Positions 7,437-17,485 of a stretch of DNA of 30,113 nucleotides are shown piece after piece. The position numbers and the translations under genes were made by a program. Source of the stretch: Bacteroidetes bacterium QS_8_64_10 (lineage in GTDB: Bacteria; Bacteroidota; Rhodothermia; Rhodothermales; Salinibacteraceae); contig PXTQ01000042.1 in NCBI GenBank assembly GCA_003022505.1, positions 1-30,113 of the forward strand, read 5' to 3'. Each line of letters begins with the position of its first letter. Position 1 is the first letter of the stretch. The notes under the pieces are model-generated. The model was not told the origin of the DNA, searched no databases, and was given only the letters and a program-made list of their open reading frames with translations.

Positions 7437-7568
7437 GCGTAAAACGTAAGGAGGCCGGGCGACTCCGACTGTGCTTCCTTTTAGGAGCAATACCATACAG
7501 AAAGCGATCTACTTCGAAGTCTGACCGCGACCGTTCAGATCAGCATCCTTACGCAATACGTTTTACGC
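7437..7568. repeat. Non-coding inverted-repeat element between leuD and ilvD
   Basis: The left arm GCGTAAAACGTAAGGAGGC (7437-7455) and right arm GCATCCTTACGCAATACG plus TTTTACGC (7543-7568) are inverted. It begins seven bases after the leuD stop and ends 44 bases before ilvD, spacings like those of the other three elements. Its interior resembles that of the ilvC-leuB element and encodes no recognisable protein. Confidence 0.75.
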
Positions 7569-7612
7569 TTTACGTCCCGTCCTCCTGTTCTATCAAGCGA
7601 CGCCATTAAGAC

Positions 7613-9310
7613 ATGGACGACAACGGACAATCAAAAAAATACCGTAGTAGTGAAGTCACGAGTCGCCCGCCTGCCCGCGCCATGTTTCGCGCGATGGGCT
7701 ACGACGACGAGGATCTCGCTTCCCCGATGGTTGGCGTGGCGAACCCCGCCGCCGACATCACGCCTTGCAACGTCCACTTGGACGCCGTGGCCGAGGCCGC
7801 CGTCGCAGGCATCGACGAGGCCGGCGGCATGCCCATCGAGTTCGGCACCATCACCATCAGCGACGGCATCTCGATGGGCACCGAGGGGATGAAGGCGTCG
7901 CTCATCTCGCGCGAGGTCATCGCCGACTCCGTTGAACTCGTCGCCTTCGGCGAGCGCATGGACGCGCTCGTGACGATTGCCGGCTGCGACAAGAACCTTC
8001 CGGGTATGATGATGGCCGCCATCCGCACGGATCTGCCCTCGGTCTTTTGCTACGGCGGCTCGATCCGGCCCGGCACGCACGAGGGGCGCGAGGTCACGAT
8101 TCAGAACGTGTTCGAGGCCGTGGGCACGCACGCGGAGAGCAAGATGAGCGACGAGGAACTCGACACGCTCGAACGAAACGCCTGTCCGGGCGCGGGCGCG
8201 TGTGGTGGAATGTTCACGGCCAACACGATGGCGTCGATCAGCGAAGCCATCGGACTCGCCCCGCTCGGAAGCGCGAGCGCGCTTGCGGAGAGCACGGAGC
8301 GCGAGGCCGTGGCGCGCAGGGCTGGCCAGCTCGCCCTCGACGCCGTGGCCGCCGACCGCAAGCCCTCCGACATGCTCTCGCGCGCGAGCTTTGAGAACGC
8401 CATTGCCCTGCAGGTCGCGATGGGCGGCTCGACCAATGGCGTGCTTCACCTGCTGGCGATGGCCGCTGAAGCCGGCATCGAACTCGGCATCGGGGCGTTC
8501 GACGAGATCTCGCAACGCACGCCCAAGATCGTAAACCTCCAGCCGGGCGGCACGCGCGTCATGAAAGACCTCCACGAGATCGGCGGCGTGCCGGTCGTGA
8601 TCCGTCGCCTGGTGGAGGGCGGTTACATGGACGGCGACGCGATGACCGTCACCGGGCGCACGGTCAGCGACGAACTCGATGCGCTCGATCTGCCGAACGA
8701 CGAGGACATCGAGGCCGACTTCCTGCGCTCGACGAACGATCCGTTCCACGAGGAAGGAGCGATCCGAATTCTGACGGGCAACGTCGCGCCGGACGGTGCG
8801 GTGCTGAAGGTGACGGGCCAAGACGACTTCGTGCTCGAAGGCACGGCGCGCGTGTTCGATTGCGAGGAAGACGCGATGGACGCTGTGGAGGGTGGCGAGC
8901 TCGACAGCGGCGACGTGATCGTGATTCGCTACGAGGGGCCACGCGGCGGGCCGGGGATGCGCGAGATGCTGGCCGTCACCGCCGCCGTCGTGGGGCAAGG
9001 CCACGATGACGACGTGGGCATGCTCACCGATGGGCGCTTCTCCGGAGCCACGCGCGGCCCCATGATCGGTCACATCGCGCCGGAAGCCTACGCGGGCGGC
9101 CCGCTCGCCATCGTGCGCGACGGCGACGCCATCACCATCGACATTCCGGAGCGCTCACTCGACGTGGATCTGTCGCAGGACGAAATTGCCGACCGCTTCG
9201 AGGCCTGGGAACGGCCCGATCCGCAATACGAGACGGGCGTGCTCGCCAAGTACGGCGCGCTTTTTGGCTCTGCCGCGCGAGGAGCCGTCACCAACCCGCA
9301 TCAGGAATGA
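7613..9310 (+). CDS. ilvD: Dihydroxy-acid dehydratase
   Basis: IlvD dehydrates 2,3-dihydroxy-isovalerate and 2,3-dihydroxy-3-methylvalerate to the 2-oxo acids. The three cysteines expected for an iron-sulfur cluster in the IlvD/Edd family are Cys52 (ITPCNVHLD), Cys125 (GCDKNLPGMMMA) and Cys197 (PGAGACGGMFTANTM); Cys191 is additional. This spacing resembles that of structurally known [2Fe-2S] family members. Further motifs are GGSTNGVLHLLA and LTDGRFSGATRGPMIGHIAPEA. Length 565 is typical of this shorter type. Its last four bases (ATGA) overlap the start of the downstream DUF1080 gene, so the two are probably translationally coupled. Confidence 0.96.
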   Translation: MDDNGQSKKYRSSEVTSRPPARAMFRAMGYDDEDLASPMVGVANPAADITPCNVHLDAVAEAAVAGIDEAGGMPIEFGTITISDGISMGTEGMKASLISREVIADSVELVAFGERMDALVTIAGCDKNLPGMMMAAIRTDLPSVFCYGGSIRPGTHEGREVTIQNVFEAVGTHAESKMSDEELDTLERNACPGAGACGGMFTANTMASISEAIGLAPLGSASALAESTEREAVARRAGQLALDAVAADRKPSDMLSRASFENAIALQVAMGGSTNGVLHLLAMAAEAGIELGIGAFDEISQRTPKIVNLQPGGTRVMKDLHEIGGVPVVIRRLVEGGYMDGDAMTVTGRTVSDELDALDLPNDEDIEADFLRSTNDPFHEEGAIRILTGNVAPDGAVLKVTGQDDFVLEGTARVFDCEEDAMDAVEGGELDSGDVIVIRYEGPRGGPGMREMLAVTAAVVGQGHDDDVGMLTDGRFSGATRGPMIGHIAPEAYAGGPLAIVRDGDAITIDIPERSLDVDLSQDEIADRFEAWERPDPQYETGVLAKYGALFGSAARGAVTNPHQE

Positions 9311-9960
9311 AAACGCTCGCTCTACTTATCGCACTCGCCGTGGCTGCACCCGCTCAGGCGCAGTCGCCGGGAGACTGGACGCCGCTCTTCGACGGCGAGA
9401 CGACCGACGGCTGGAAGCACGTCGGCGAAGGCACGTTCGCCCTGGAAGACAGCCTGCTCAAGACGAAAGGCGGCATGGGCTTGCTCTGGTACGCGCCCCG
9501 CAAGATCGGCAACGCGCAGATCCGGGTTGTCTACCGCACGGAGGAGGCGTCCTCGAACAGCGGTGTCTTCATCCGCATTCCGGAGCGTCCGGCGGAGCCG
9601 TGGATGCCCGTCCATCGCGGCTACGAGGTGCAAATCAACGACGCCGCGGACAGCAGCCACACGACGGGTGTGCTGTATTCCCTGACGGAGGCGAAGGCGC
9701 GTCCGGGACGGCCCGCCGAATGGAGCACGGTGACGATCACGCTGGACGGGCCGCGAACCGCCGTGCGCGTAAATGGCACGAAGGTGACGGATTACACGGA
9801 AGGCGATCCGGTGCTCAAGCGCGAACACGAGTGGGAGCCGGAGCGCGGACCGCGCCCCGAACGAGGCTACATCGGGCTACAAAATCACGGCGACGGCGAT
9901 ACCGTCTGGTTCCGTGAGGTCAGCGTGCGGCCCTTGAGCGATTCCGAAGACAACGATTGA
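9307..9960 (+). CDS. Secreted DUF1080 (3-keto-disaccharide hydrolase-type) protein
   Basis: The N-terminus MKTLALLIALAVAAPAQA followed by QS is a clear signal peptide, so the protein is exported. The mature part starts with GDWTPLFDGETTDGWKHVGEG and contains SNSGVFIRIPE, GYEVQIND and GYIGLQNHGDGDTVWFREV, which are hallmarks of the DUF1080 beta-sandwich (concanavalin/LamG-like) domain, annotated in some members as 3-keto-disaccharide hydrolase. At 217 residues it is a single-domain form. Its substrate here is unknown. It overlaps ilvD by four bases and is followed by cimA, so it lies inside an amino acid operon with no obvious metabolic link. This could be an operon intruder. Confidence 0.85.
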   Translation: MKTLALLIALAVAAPAQAQSPGDWTPLFDGETTDGWKHVGEGTFALEDSLLKTKGGMGLLWYAPRKIGNAQIRVVYRTEEASSNSGVFIRIPERPAEPWMPVHRGYEVQINDAADSSHTTGVLYSLTEAKARPGRPAEWSTVTITLDGPRTAVRVNGTKVTDYTEGDPVLKREHEWEPERGPRPERGYIGLQNHGDGDTVWFREVSVRPLSDSEDND

Positions 9961-10019
9961 GCCGAACCGATCTGTTGGATCGCGACGCAAAAAGTGCCGG
10001 AAACGGATAGGATGTTCGG

Positions 10020-10086
10020 GAGATGGGAAGATAGAGCGTGAAACAGATTTACGGTACCAGATCCTCCATCTTCCTCCCCTTTCCCT
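10020..10086. repeat. Degenerate inverted repeat ahead of cimA
   Basis: The purine-rich GAGATGGGAAGATAGAG (from 10019) is mirrored by the pyrimidine-rich stretch at about 10062-10090 (CTCCATCTTCCTCCCC and CTTTCCCTCC). The second arm continues as a C/T-rich run to the cimA start. This spacer (9961-10125) has no other visible feature. Confidence 0.4.
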
Positions 10087-10125
10087 CCCCCCATCATTTT
10101 TCCGAGTCGAGCCTCCCCCCTTGAA

Positions 10126-11769
10126 ATGACCGTTCCGTCTGAAGTCGAACTCTTCGACACCACCCTGCGCGACGGCACGCAGGCGGCCCACGTCACGCTC
10201 TCGGCGCGCGACAAAAGCCGCATCGCGCGTCGCCTCGACGCCTTCGGCATCGACGTGATTGAGGGCGGTTGGCCGGGGTCGAATCCGAAGGACCAGGCGT
10301 TCTTCGAGGACGCGCAAGGCATCGACTGGCAGCACGCCGAGGTCTGCGCCTTCGGCTCGACCCGTCACGCCTCGGGCGAACCGGCAGACGATGCGAACTT
10401 GCAAGCCCTGCTGGACGCCGGCACGCCCATAGTCTGCATCTTCGGCAAAAGCTGGACGCTGCACGCGCGGACTGCGCTCGGCATCTCGCTCGACGAGAAC
10501 CTTGAGCTGATCCGCTCGTCAGTCGCCTTCCTGAAAGACCACGGCAAGCGCGTTATCTACGACGCCGAGCACTTCTTCGACGGCTACGACGCCGACGCGG
10601 AGTACGCCTGCGCCACGCTCCGCGCCGCCGCCGACGCCGGGGCCGATACGCTGGTGCTCTGCGACACCAACGGCGGCTCGCTGCCCGACGACGTGCGTCG
10701 CGTCACGAGTGCCATCCGTGAGAAGTTCAACGAGCCGCTCGGCATCCATGCGCACAACGACGGCGGCTGTGCCACGGCCAACACGCTGGCGGGCGTTCGC
10801 GCCGGAGCGCGCCACGTGCAGGGCACCGTCGGCGGCATCGGCGAGCGCTGCGGCAACGCCGACCTGTGCGCCGTCATTCCCAATCTCCAGCTCAAAATGG
10901 GCTACGAGTGCGTGAGCCGAGAGCAATTGTCCACGCTCTCTGATTTGTCGCGCTTCGTGAGCGAGGTTGCCAACCTCGATCCCGTCGAAAACGCGCCGTA
11001 CGTCGGGCGACATGCCTTCGCGCACAAGGGCGGCGTGCACGTCTCCGCCGTCCGGAAAGAGCCGCGCGCTTACGAGCACGTCGAGCCGGAAGTCACCGGC
11101 AACCGCCGCAACGTGCTCGTCTCCGACCTGGCGGGCCGCAGCAACGTGCGCTACAAGGCTGACGAAATGGGCATCGAGTTGGGCGAGGACGACGAAGCGC
11201 GTCGCGCCGTTGAGCGGATCAAAGAATTGGAGCACCTCGGTTACGAGTTTCAAGGCGCAGAGGCCTCGTTCGAGCTTCTGGTACGCACCATCCAGGGCGA
11301 GGGGACGCACTTCTTCGAACGCGAGCGGCTGCGCGTCCGGAGCGAGCAGGACGAGGTTGATGCGCCGTATGAGGACAGCGCGCCCTGCGTGGAGGCGACG
11401 CTCGTGCTCAACGTGCAAGATCACCGCGAAATTGTGGCCGCCGAGGGCGAAGGGCCGGTCGACGCGCTCTCGAACGCGCTCCGCAAGGCGCTCGGTGCGT
11501 TCTATCCGAGCCTGGAGCGCGTGCGCCTCGCCGATTACAAAGTGCGCGTGCTGACCCCGCAAGACGGCACGGCGGCCTCGGTGCGCGTCCTCGTGGAGCA
11601 TCGCACCGACGACGACGCCTGGAACACGGTCGGCGTCTCGACCAACATCCTGGAAGCAAGCTGGCAGGCCCTCGCCGACGGCATCCGGTATCACTTGCTT
11701 CAAGTTGAATCGCCTTCCCTTGAGGCCACTGCCGACACGAAGGCTTCTGCTCTGGAGACGGCTTCGTGA
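10126..11769 (+). CDS. cimA: Citramalate synthase
   Basis: CimA condenses pyruvate and acetyl-CoA to (R)-citramalate, a threonine-independent entry to isoleucine. The DRE-TIM signature is FDTTLRDGTQAAHVTLS with the CimA-type continuation IEGGWPGSNPKDQAFFED, which separates it from LeuA. The metal-binding pair is His208 and His210 in GIHAHNDGGCATANT. The motif VGRHAFAHKGGVHVSAV follows, and the C-terminal part contains a regulatory dimer domain similar to that of LeuA. Length is 547 residues. With the cluster's LeuB, LeuC and LeuD this supplies 2-oxobutyrate for IlvC/IlvD. A homocitrate or plain LeuA role is less likely because a separate full leuA is present. Confidence 0.9.
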   Translation: MTVPSEVELFDTTLRDGTQAAHVTLSARDKSRIARRLDAFGIDVIEGGWPGSNPKDQAFFEDAQGIDWQHAEVCAFGSTRHASGEPADDANLQALLDAGTPIVCIFGKSWTLHARTALGISLDENLELIRSSVAFLKDHGKRVIYDAEHFFDGYDADAEYACATLRAAADAGADTLVLCDTNGGSLPDDVRRVTSAIREKFNEPLGIHAHNDGGCATANTLAGVRAGARHVQGTVGGIGERCGNADLCAVIPNLQLKMGYECVSREQLSTLSDLSRFVSEVANLDPVENAPYVGRHAFAHKGGVHVSAVRKEPRAYEHVEPEVTGNRRNVLVSDLAGRSNVRYKADEMGIELGEDDEARRAVERIKELEHLGYEFQGAEASFELLVRTIQGEGTHFFERERLRVRSEQDEVDAPYEDSAPCVEATLVLNVQDHREIVAAEGEGPVDALSNALRKALGAFYPSLERVRLADYKVRVLTPQDGTAASVRVLVEHRTDDDAWNTVGVSTNILEASWQALADGIRYHLLQVESPSLEATADTKASALETAS

Positions 11770-12068
11770 AAAGGACGGCGGACGGCAGACAGCAGACGGC
11801 GGCCTCTCAACCTGAAACGACGGAAGATCTGACCGATCCTGAAGAGGAAGCGAAAGTGCGCCGGATGATTGAGCGGCACGCCGAGTACACCGAGAGCGCG
11901 GTCGCCCGCCGCGCGCTCAACGACTGGCACGAGACGCGCGGGCAGTTCGTGAAGGTGATGCCGACGGAGTACCGCGAAGCGCTGGAGGCGATGGAGCAAA
12001 ACGGTGAGGCGCGCGAGGGCCTTGTAGGAGGCGGCGGTGCGCCTCCACAACGAGGAGCGTCCGCATGA
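11766..12068 (+). pseudogene. Remnant of the 3' end of a glutamate synthase large-subunit gene
   Basis: From about residue 28 to 76 the translation reads EAKVRRMIERHAEYTESA, a short linker, then DWHETRGQFVKVMPTEYREALEAM. This matches the last ~50 residues of GltB (helix, then the FVKVMPxxYRxALE end). Nothing of the amidotransferase, FMN or Fe-S domains is present. The open frame starts at a GTG overlapping the cimA stop (GTGA), but residues 1-27 come from low-complexity DNA (repeated ACGGCGGACGGCAGACAGC-like units) and are probably not a real N-terminus. The frame ends in glycine-rich residues where transposase-derived DNA begins in another frame. Confidence 0.65.
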
Positions 12069-12144
12069 GGCGCTCGACTACCGGCCGCCCGCGCAAGTAC
12101 ACGAGGCCGAAGAAGCCCCCAAATGTGCAAGGACGGTGCACTGA
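12037..12144 (+). pseudogene. Remnant of an IS transposase C-terminus
   Basis: The frame from GTG at 12037 reads VRLHNEERPHEALDYRPPA and stops at 12142-12144. The NEERPHEALxYRPPAxV block is the C-terminal signature of integrase-core (DDE) transposases of the IS3/IS481 type. Only about 35 residues remain and no catalytic DDE residues are left, so it is inactive. It follows directly on the glutamate synthase remnant in a different frame. Confidence 0.7.
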
Positions 12145-12155
12145 CATGATCAACT

Positions 12156-12180
12156 TTTGTCAACCTATTTCATTGACAAA
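12156..12180. repeat. Short inverted repeat, possible IS end or gyrA terminator stem
   Basis: TTTGTCAA (12156-12163) and TTGACAAA (12173-12180) are perfect inverted repeats separated by nine bases. They lie 12 bases after the transposase remnant's stop and 17 bases beyond the gyrA stop. They could be the terminal repeat region of the lost insertion sequence or a hairpin ending gyrA transcription; no T-tract is evident. Confidence 0.4.
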
Positions 12181-12196
12181 GAAGCATCCTCACGCA

Positions 12197-14866
<2,670 letters not shown>

Positions 14867-15155
14867 GGGTGCATTGCTTTTGGAAAGCGAGAGCGACTGC
14901 GTTGAAAGCCTGAAACGCGATGCGTAGTGCGTGTTGCGTGAGGATGCTTTTTCACGTATCACGCATCCCGAATCACGTTTTTCATGTTACGAAAGCGATG
15001 ACAAAAATGCCACCGTAATAAGAATTTTGTGGACGCACAAATGTTCTTGTTTTTACTGTATTTAACCCAAAAGTGTGCGTGCGGGAACTATTTTGCTCAG
15101 TGCGAATGTGCTTCCACACTTGTTTGCGTAACGAACAAAAGCATGACGAGGAATC
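14867..15155. promoter_or_regulatory. AT-rich divergent spacer between gyrA and the toxin-antitoxin pair
   Basis: Next to gyrA there is repeat DNA (GCGTAGTGCGTGTTGCGTG) and a hairpin GGATGC/GCATCC (14942-14947 with 14963-14968). From about 15000 to 15110 the sequence becomes markedly A/T rich (for example TTTTTACTGTATTTAACC), unlike the flanking genes. The segment must hold promoters for both divergent units, but no motif matches the Bacteroidota or sigma-70 consensus well enough to place one. Confidence 0.5.
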
Positions 15156-15383
15156 ATGACGGAACTAATGGAAACGCTTATTGATCGGCTTGAGAGGCTA
15201 CCCAGCGAGAAGCAAGACCAGTACGCGGCAGTCTATCTCGCAGAGCTTGAAGATGACGAGCGCTGGGAAAAGTTGTTTGCCCGTACTACCGAAAGACAGT
15301 GGACGAAGCTGGCCGAACAGGCGCGGCGCGAGAAAGAGAAAAACAACTCCGTTCCGCTCGATGAATTTCTGGAATCAACATGA
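15156..15383 (+). CDS. Probable antitoxin of a RelE/ParE-type module
   Basis: This 75-residue acidic, helical protein (MTELMETLIDRLERLPSEKQ...) precedes a toxin-like gene and overlaps it by four bases (ATGA), the usual antitoxin-first arrangement. It contains RWEKLFARTTERQWTKLAEQ and ends VPLDEFLEST, a pattern common in small antitoxins that pair with RelE/ParE toxins. A DNA-binding fold cannot be assigned by eye. A Shine-Dalgarno-like GAGGAA precedes the ATG. Such antitoxins often repress their own promoter, but no operator was recognised. Confidence 0.65.
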   Translation: MTELMETLIDRLERLPSEKQDQYAAVYLAELEDDERWEKLFARTTERQWTKLAEQARREKEKNNSVPLDEFLEST

Positions 15384-15649
15384 CTTCGAGCGTAAGTCCG
15401 CAGTTTCGGAAGTTGTTTGGCGAACTGCCATACGAGACGCAGGATCGCGCGCGAGTCAAGTTCGCGCTCTGGCAAGAAAATCCGCAGCACCCGAGTCTTC
15501 GCTTCAAGAAAGTGTCCTCGAAAGAACCCTTGTGGTCCGCTCGAATTTCGCGTTCTTATCGCGTTCTCGGATTGCGTGAGGGCGATCACATTGAATGGTT
15601 CTGGATTGGGCTACACGACGAGTATGAACGCATCATCGCTCAGTTCTGA
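15380..15649 (+). CDS. RelE/ParE-family toxin
   Basis: This is an 89-residue basic protein with the RelE/ParE fold pattern: SPQFRKLFGELPYETQDRA, then LWQENPQHPSLRFKKV, SARISRSYRVLGLREGD and IEWFWIGLHDEYERII. The segment order (helix pair, HPSLxFK, VRIxxxYRVLG, hydrophobic strand, HxxYxxII) is typical of this toxin group. Members are mRNA interferases (RelE) or gyrase poisons (ParE); sequence alone does not decide which. It sits beside gyrA, but this is not evidence of its target. Its 3' end overlaps the pyrB stop on the opposite strand by ten bases. Confidence 0.8.
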   Translation: MTSSVSPQFRKLFGELPYETQDRARVKFALWQENPQHPSLRFKKVSSKEPLWSARISRSYRVLGLREGDHIEWFWIGLHDEYERIIAQF

Positions 15650-16602
15650 TCGTTTTCGTCCCTGCTGCCTGCCAAGAGGTACAGCACCGCCATGCGCACG
15701 GCGACGCCGTTCGTCACCTGATCCAGGATGACGGCGCGCTCGTGGTCGGCGACCTCGCTTTCGAGTTCGACGCCCCGGTTGACGGGACCGGGGTGCATGA
15801 TGCGCAGCTCCGGGTGGCGGCGCAGGTGCTCGCGCGTGAGGCCAAACTGCCGGTGGTACTCGCGCAGGCTCGGAAACAGCAGGTTGCCCTGCCGCTCGCG
15901 CTGGATGCGCAGGGCCATCGCCACGTCGCAGCCGTCGAGCGCTTCCGCTAGGCGGCTGGTGGTGCGCACGCCCAGCGTATCGGCCTCGACGGGTAGCATG
16001 GTGCGCGGACCACAGAGCGTGACGCTCGCGCCGAGGGCGCTTAGGCCGAAGACGCCCGAACGCGCCACGCGGCTGTGGGCCACGTCGCCGATGATCGATA
16101 CGCGCAGGCCCTCGAAGCGCCCGTCGAACAGGTCGGCCATCGTCAAGAGATCCAGAAGCGCCTGCGTGGGATGCTCGTGCGCGCCGTCGCCCGCGTTGAT
16201 GACGCCGCTCTGTACCCAGCGCGCGAGGGCGTGCGGCGCGCCCGGCGACGGGTGCCGAATCACGACGAGGTCGGTCTTCATGGCCTCGATGTTGCGCGCC
16301 GTGTCTTTCAGCGTCTCGCCCTTCGAGACCGACGAGCCGGACTTCGAGAAGTTGACCGTCTCGGCGGAGAGGCGTCCGGCGGCCAGCTCGAAGCTGAGCT
16401 TGGTGCGGGTGGACGGCTCGAAGAACATGTTGGCGACCGTCACGCCCCGGAGCGTGGGCACCTGTTTGATGGGACGATCCAGCACGTCGCGGAACCGGCG
16501 GGCCGTCTCCAGGATGAGGCGGATCTCACGAGCGTCGTAGTCGGCCAGGCCCAGCAGGTGACGCCGCTCGAGATTTTCGGTTTTCGATTTTCGATTTTCG
16601 AT
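15640..16602 (-). CDS. pyrB: Aspartate carbamoyltransferase, start codon unclear
   Basis: PyrB catalyses carbamoyl phosphate plus L-aspartate to N-carbamoylaspartate in pyrimidine synthesis. Motifs: FFEPSTRTKLSFE (carbamoyl-phosphate loop), GDGAHEHPTQALLDLLTM, IIGDVAHSRVARS and RIMHPGPVNRGVE. The conserved N-terminus ERRHLLGLADYDAREIRL is encoded upstream of the first in-frame GTG (16485), so that GTG, inside FRDVLDRPIKQ, would cut off about 30 conserved residues. From the conserved N-terminus back to the first upstream stop (TAG near 16675) there is no ATG, GTG or TTG. The end given here is a candidate ATC codon (16602); CTG at 16557 and GTG at 16485 are alternatives. A tandem CGAAAAT repeat (about 16572-16600) abuts the coding region. 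pyrR lies upstream in the same direction. Confidence 0.85.
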   Translation of the reverse strand: MENRKSKTENLERRHLLGLADYDAREIRLILETARRFRDVLDRPIKQVPTLRGVTVANMFFEPSTRTKLSFELAAGRLSAETVNFSKSGSSVSKGETLKDTARNIEAMKTDLVVIRHPSPGAPHALARWVQSGVINAGDGAHEHPTQALLDLLTMADLFDGRFEGLRVSIIGDVAHSRVARSGVFGLSALGASVTLCGPRTMLPVEADTLGVRTTSRLAEALDGCDVAMALRIQRERQGNLLFPSLREYHRQFGLTREHLRRHPELRIMHPGPVNRGVELESEVADHERAVILDQVTNGVAVRMAVLYLLAGSRDENDQN

Positions 16603-16795
16603 TGTTGCTTCTCTGGCTCTTGGTTGCTGGTTAGTGGTGGGTGGTTGGCTTTTTACTGATGCGTGAGAAAATATCTAAAGAAGAGCGATGATCAGTATCG
16701 CGTTGTCCTATCATTCAGTAGCACAGAAAGGCGAGACGAGCGAAGCGACTCACGCAAGTAAAGGGCAAGAGCGAACACTCGACATTCGCCATTCG
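16603..16795. other. Spacer between pyrR and pyrB with phrase repeats
   Basis: Directly after the pyrR stop, the - strand reads as near-repeats of GACGAATGGCGAATGTCGA. Towards pyrB it contains a CCAACCACCCACCACTAACC phrase and tandem TCGAAAA units. Bases 16653-16666 (TTACTGATGCGTGA) recur inverted at 21178-21191. A PyrR-type attenuator upstream of pyrB would be expected in some bacteria, but no convincing antiterminator/terminator pair was found. Confidence 0.45.
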
Positions 16796-17365
16796 TCAAT
16801 CGCCAGTCGAAACGAGCCAGACGCCTTCGCGGTCGTCCATCTCGCTGACGCACACGCGCACCTCCTCGTCAGGCAGCGTCGGCACCTCGCGGCCCACGAT
16901 GTCGGCGTAGATGGGCAGCTCGCGGTGGCCCCGGTCCACGATCACGAGGAAGCGCACGGAAGCCGGTCTGCCGCGCGCCATGAGCGCTTCGAGCGCGGCG
17001 CGGCCCGTGCGTCCGGTGTAGAGCACGTCGTCGACGAGAACGAGGTGACGGCCCGTCACGTCGAACGGAATGTCGGTGGCGCGCACGGTGGGCTGGTGCT
17101 CGCGCAGGCGCACGTCGTCGCGGTACATGGTCACGTCCAAAACGCCCACGGGCACCTCGATCCCCTCAGCGTCCTGCACCTTCGCGCGGAGCCGCCGCGC
17201 CAGCTGCACGCCCCGCGTCTGCATCCCGACGAGCGCGTACGCTTCGTCTTCGTCATGAGCGGGCGTATCGGGCGTCACGTGCTCCACGATCTGCCGCGCC
17301 ATGCGGTTGAGCGTGCGCTCCAGATCGGCGGCGTCCATCAGCTGCGCCTTGACGTGATCGTTCAT
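16796..17365 (-). CDS. pyrR: PyrR bifunctional regulator/uracil phosphoribosyltransferase
   Basis: PyrR proteins bind pyr mRNA in a UMP-dependent way and usually have uracil phosphoribosyltransferase activity. The type I phosphoribosyltransferase PRPP loop is HLVLVDDVLYTGRTGRAAL. MQTRGVQLARRL is the N-terminal phosphate-binding region, and VGVLDVTMYRDDVR and IPFDVTGRHLV are PyrR-type segments. The protein has 189 residues, near the usual 180. Start MNDHVKAQLMDAADLERTLNRMA at 17365 fits. It precedes pyrB on the same strand, the usual partnership, and is divergent from the DUF58 gene. Its final codons (GGCGATTGA) merge into a repeat phrase. Confidence 0.92.
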   Translation of the reverse strand: MNDHVKAQLMDAADLERTLNRMARQIVEHVTPDTPAHDEDEAYALVGMQTRGVQLARRLRAKVQDAEGIEVPVGVLDVTMYRDDVRLREHQPTVRATDIPFDVTGRHLVLVDDVLYTGRTGRAALEALMARGRPASVRFLVIVDRGHRELPIYADIVGREVPTLPDEEVRVCVSEMDDREGVWLVSTGD

Positions 17366-17485
17366 AATTCGTAGTTGGGGTTCGGAAGCTCAAGCGCGAA
17401 ACGCGCCAACACGACCATAAGGAACAGAAACAAAGCGACATTTTCTAATTCGCGTCCCGTCTTTTCAGGAAGTGCAACTGCCGCC

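Noticed and set aside
908..7612. CRISPR array, suggested by recurring GCGTAAAACGTAAG units
   Set aside because: The units occur as inverted pairs at gene borders hundreds to thousands of bases apart, with no regular direct-repeat/spacer pattern and no cas genes.
16485..16485. GTG at 16485 as the normal pyrB start
   Set aside because: It would remove about 30 residues of the conserved N-terminal domain, which are encoded in frame directly upstream.
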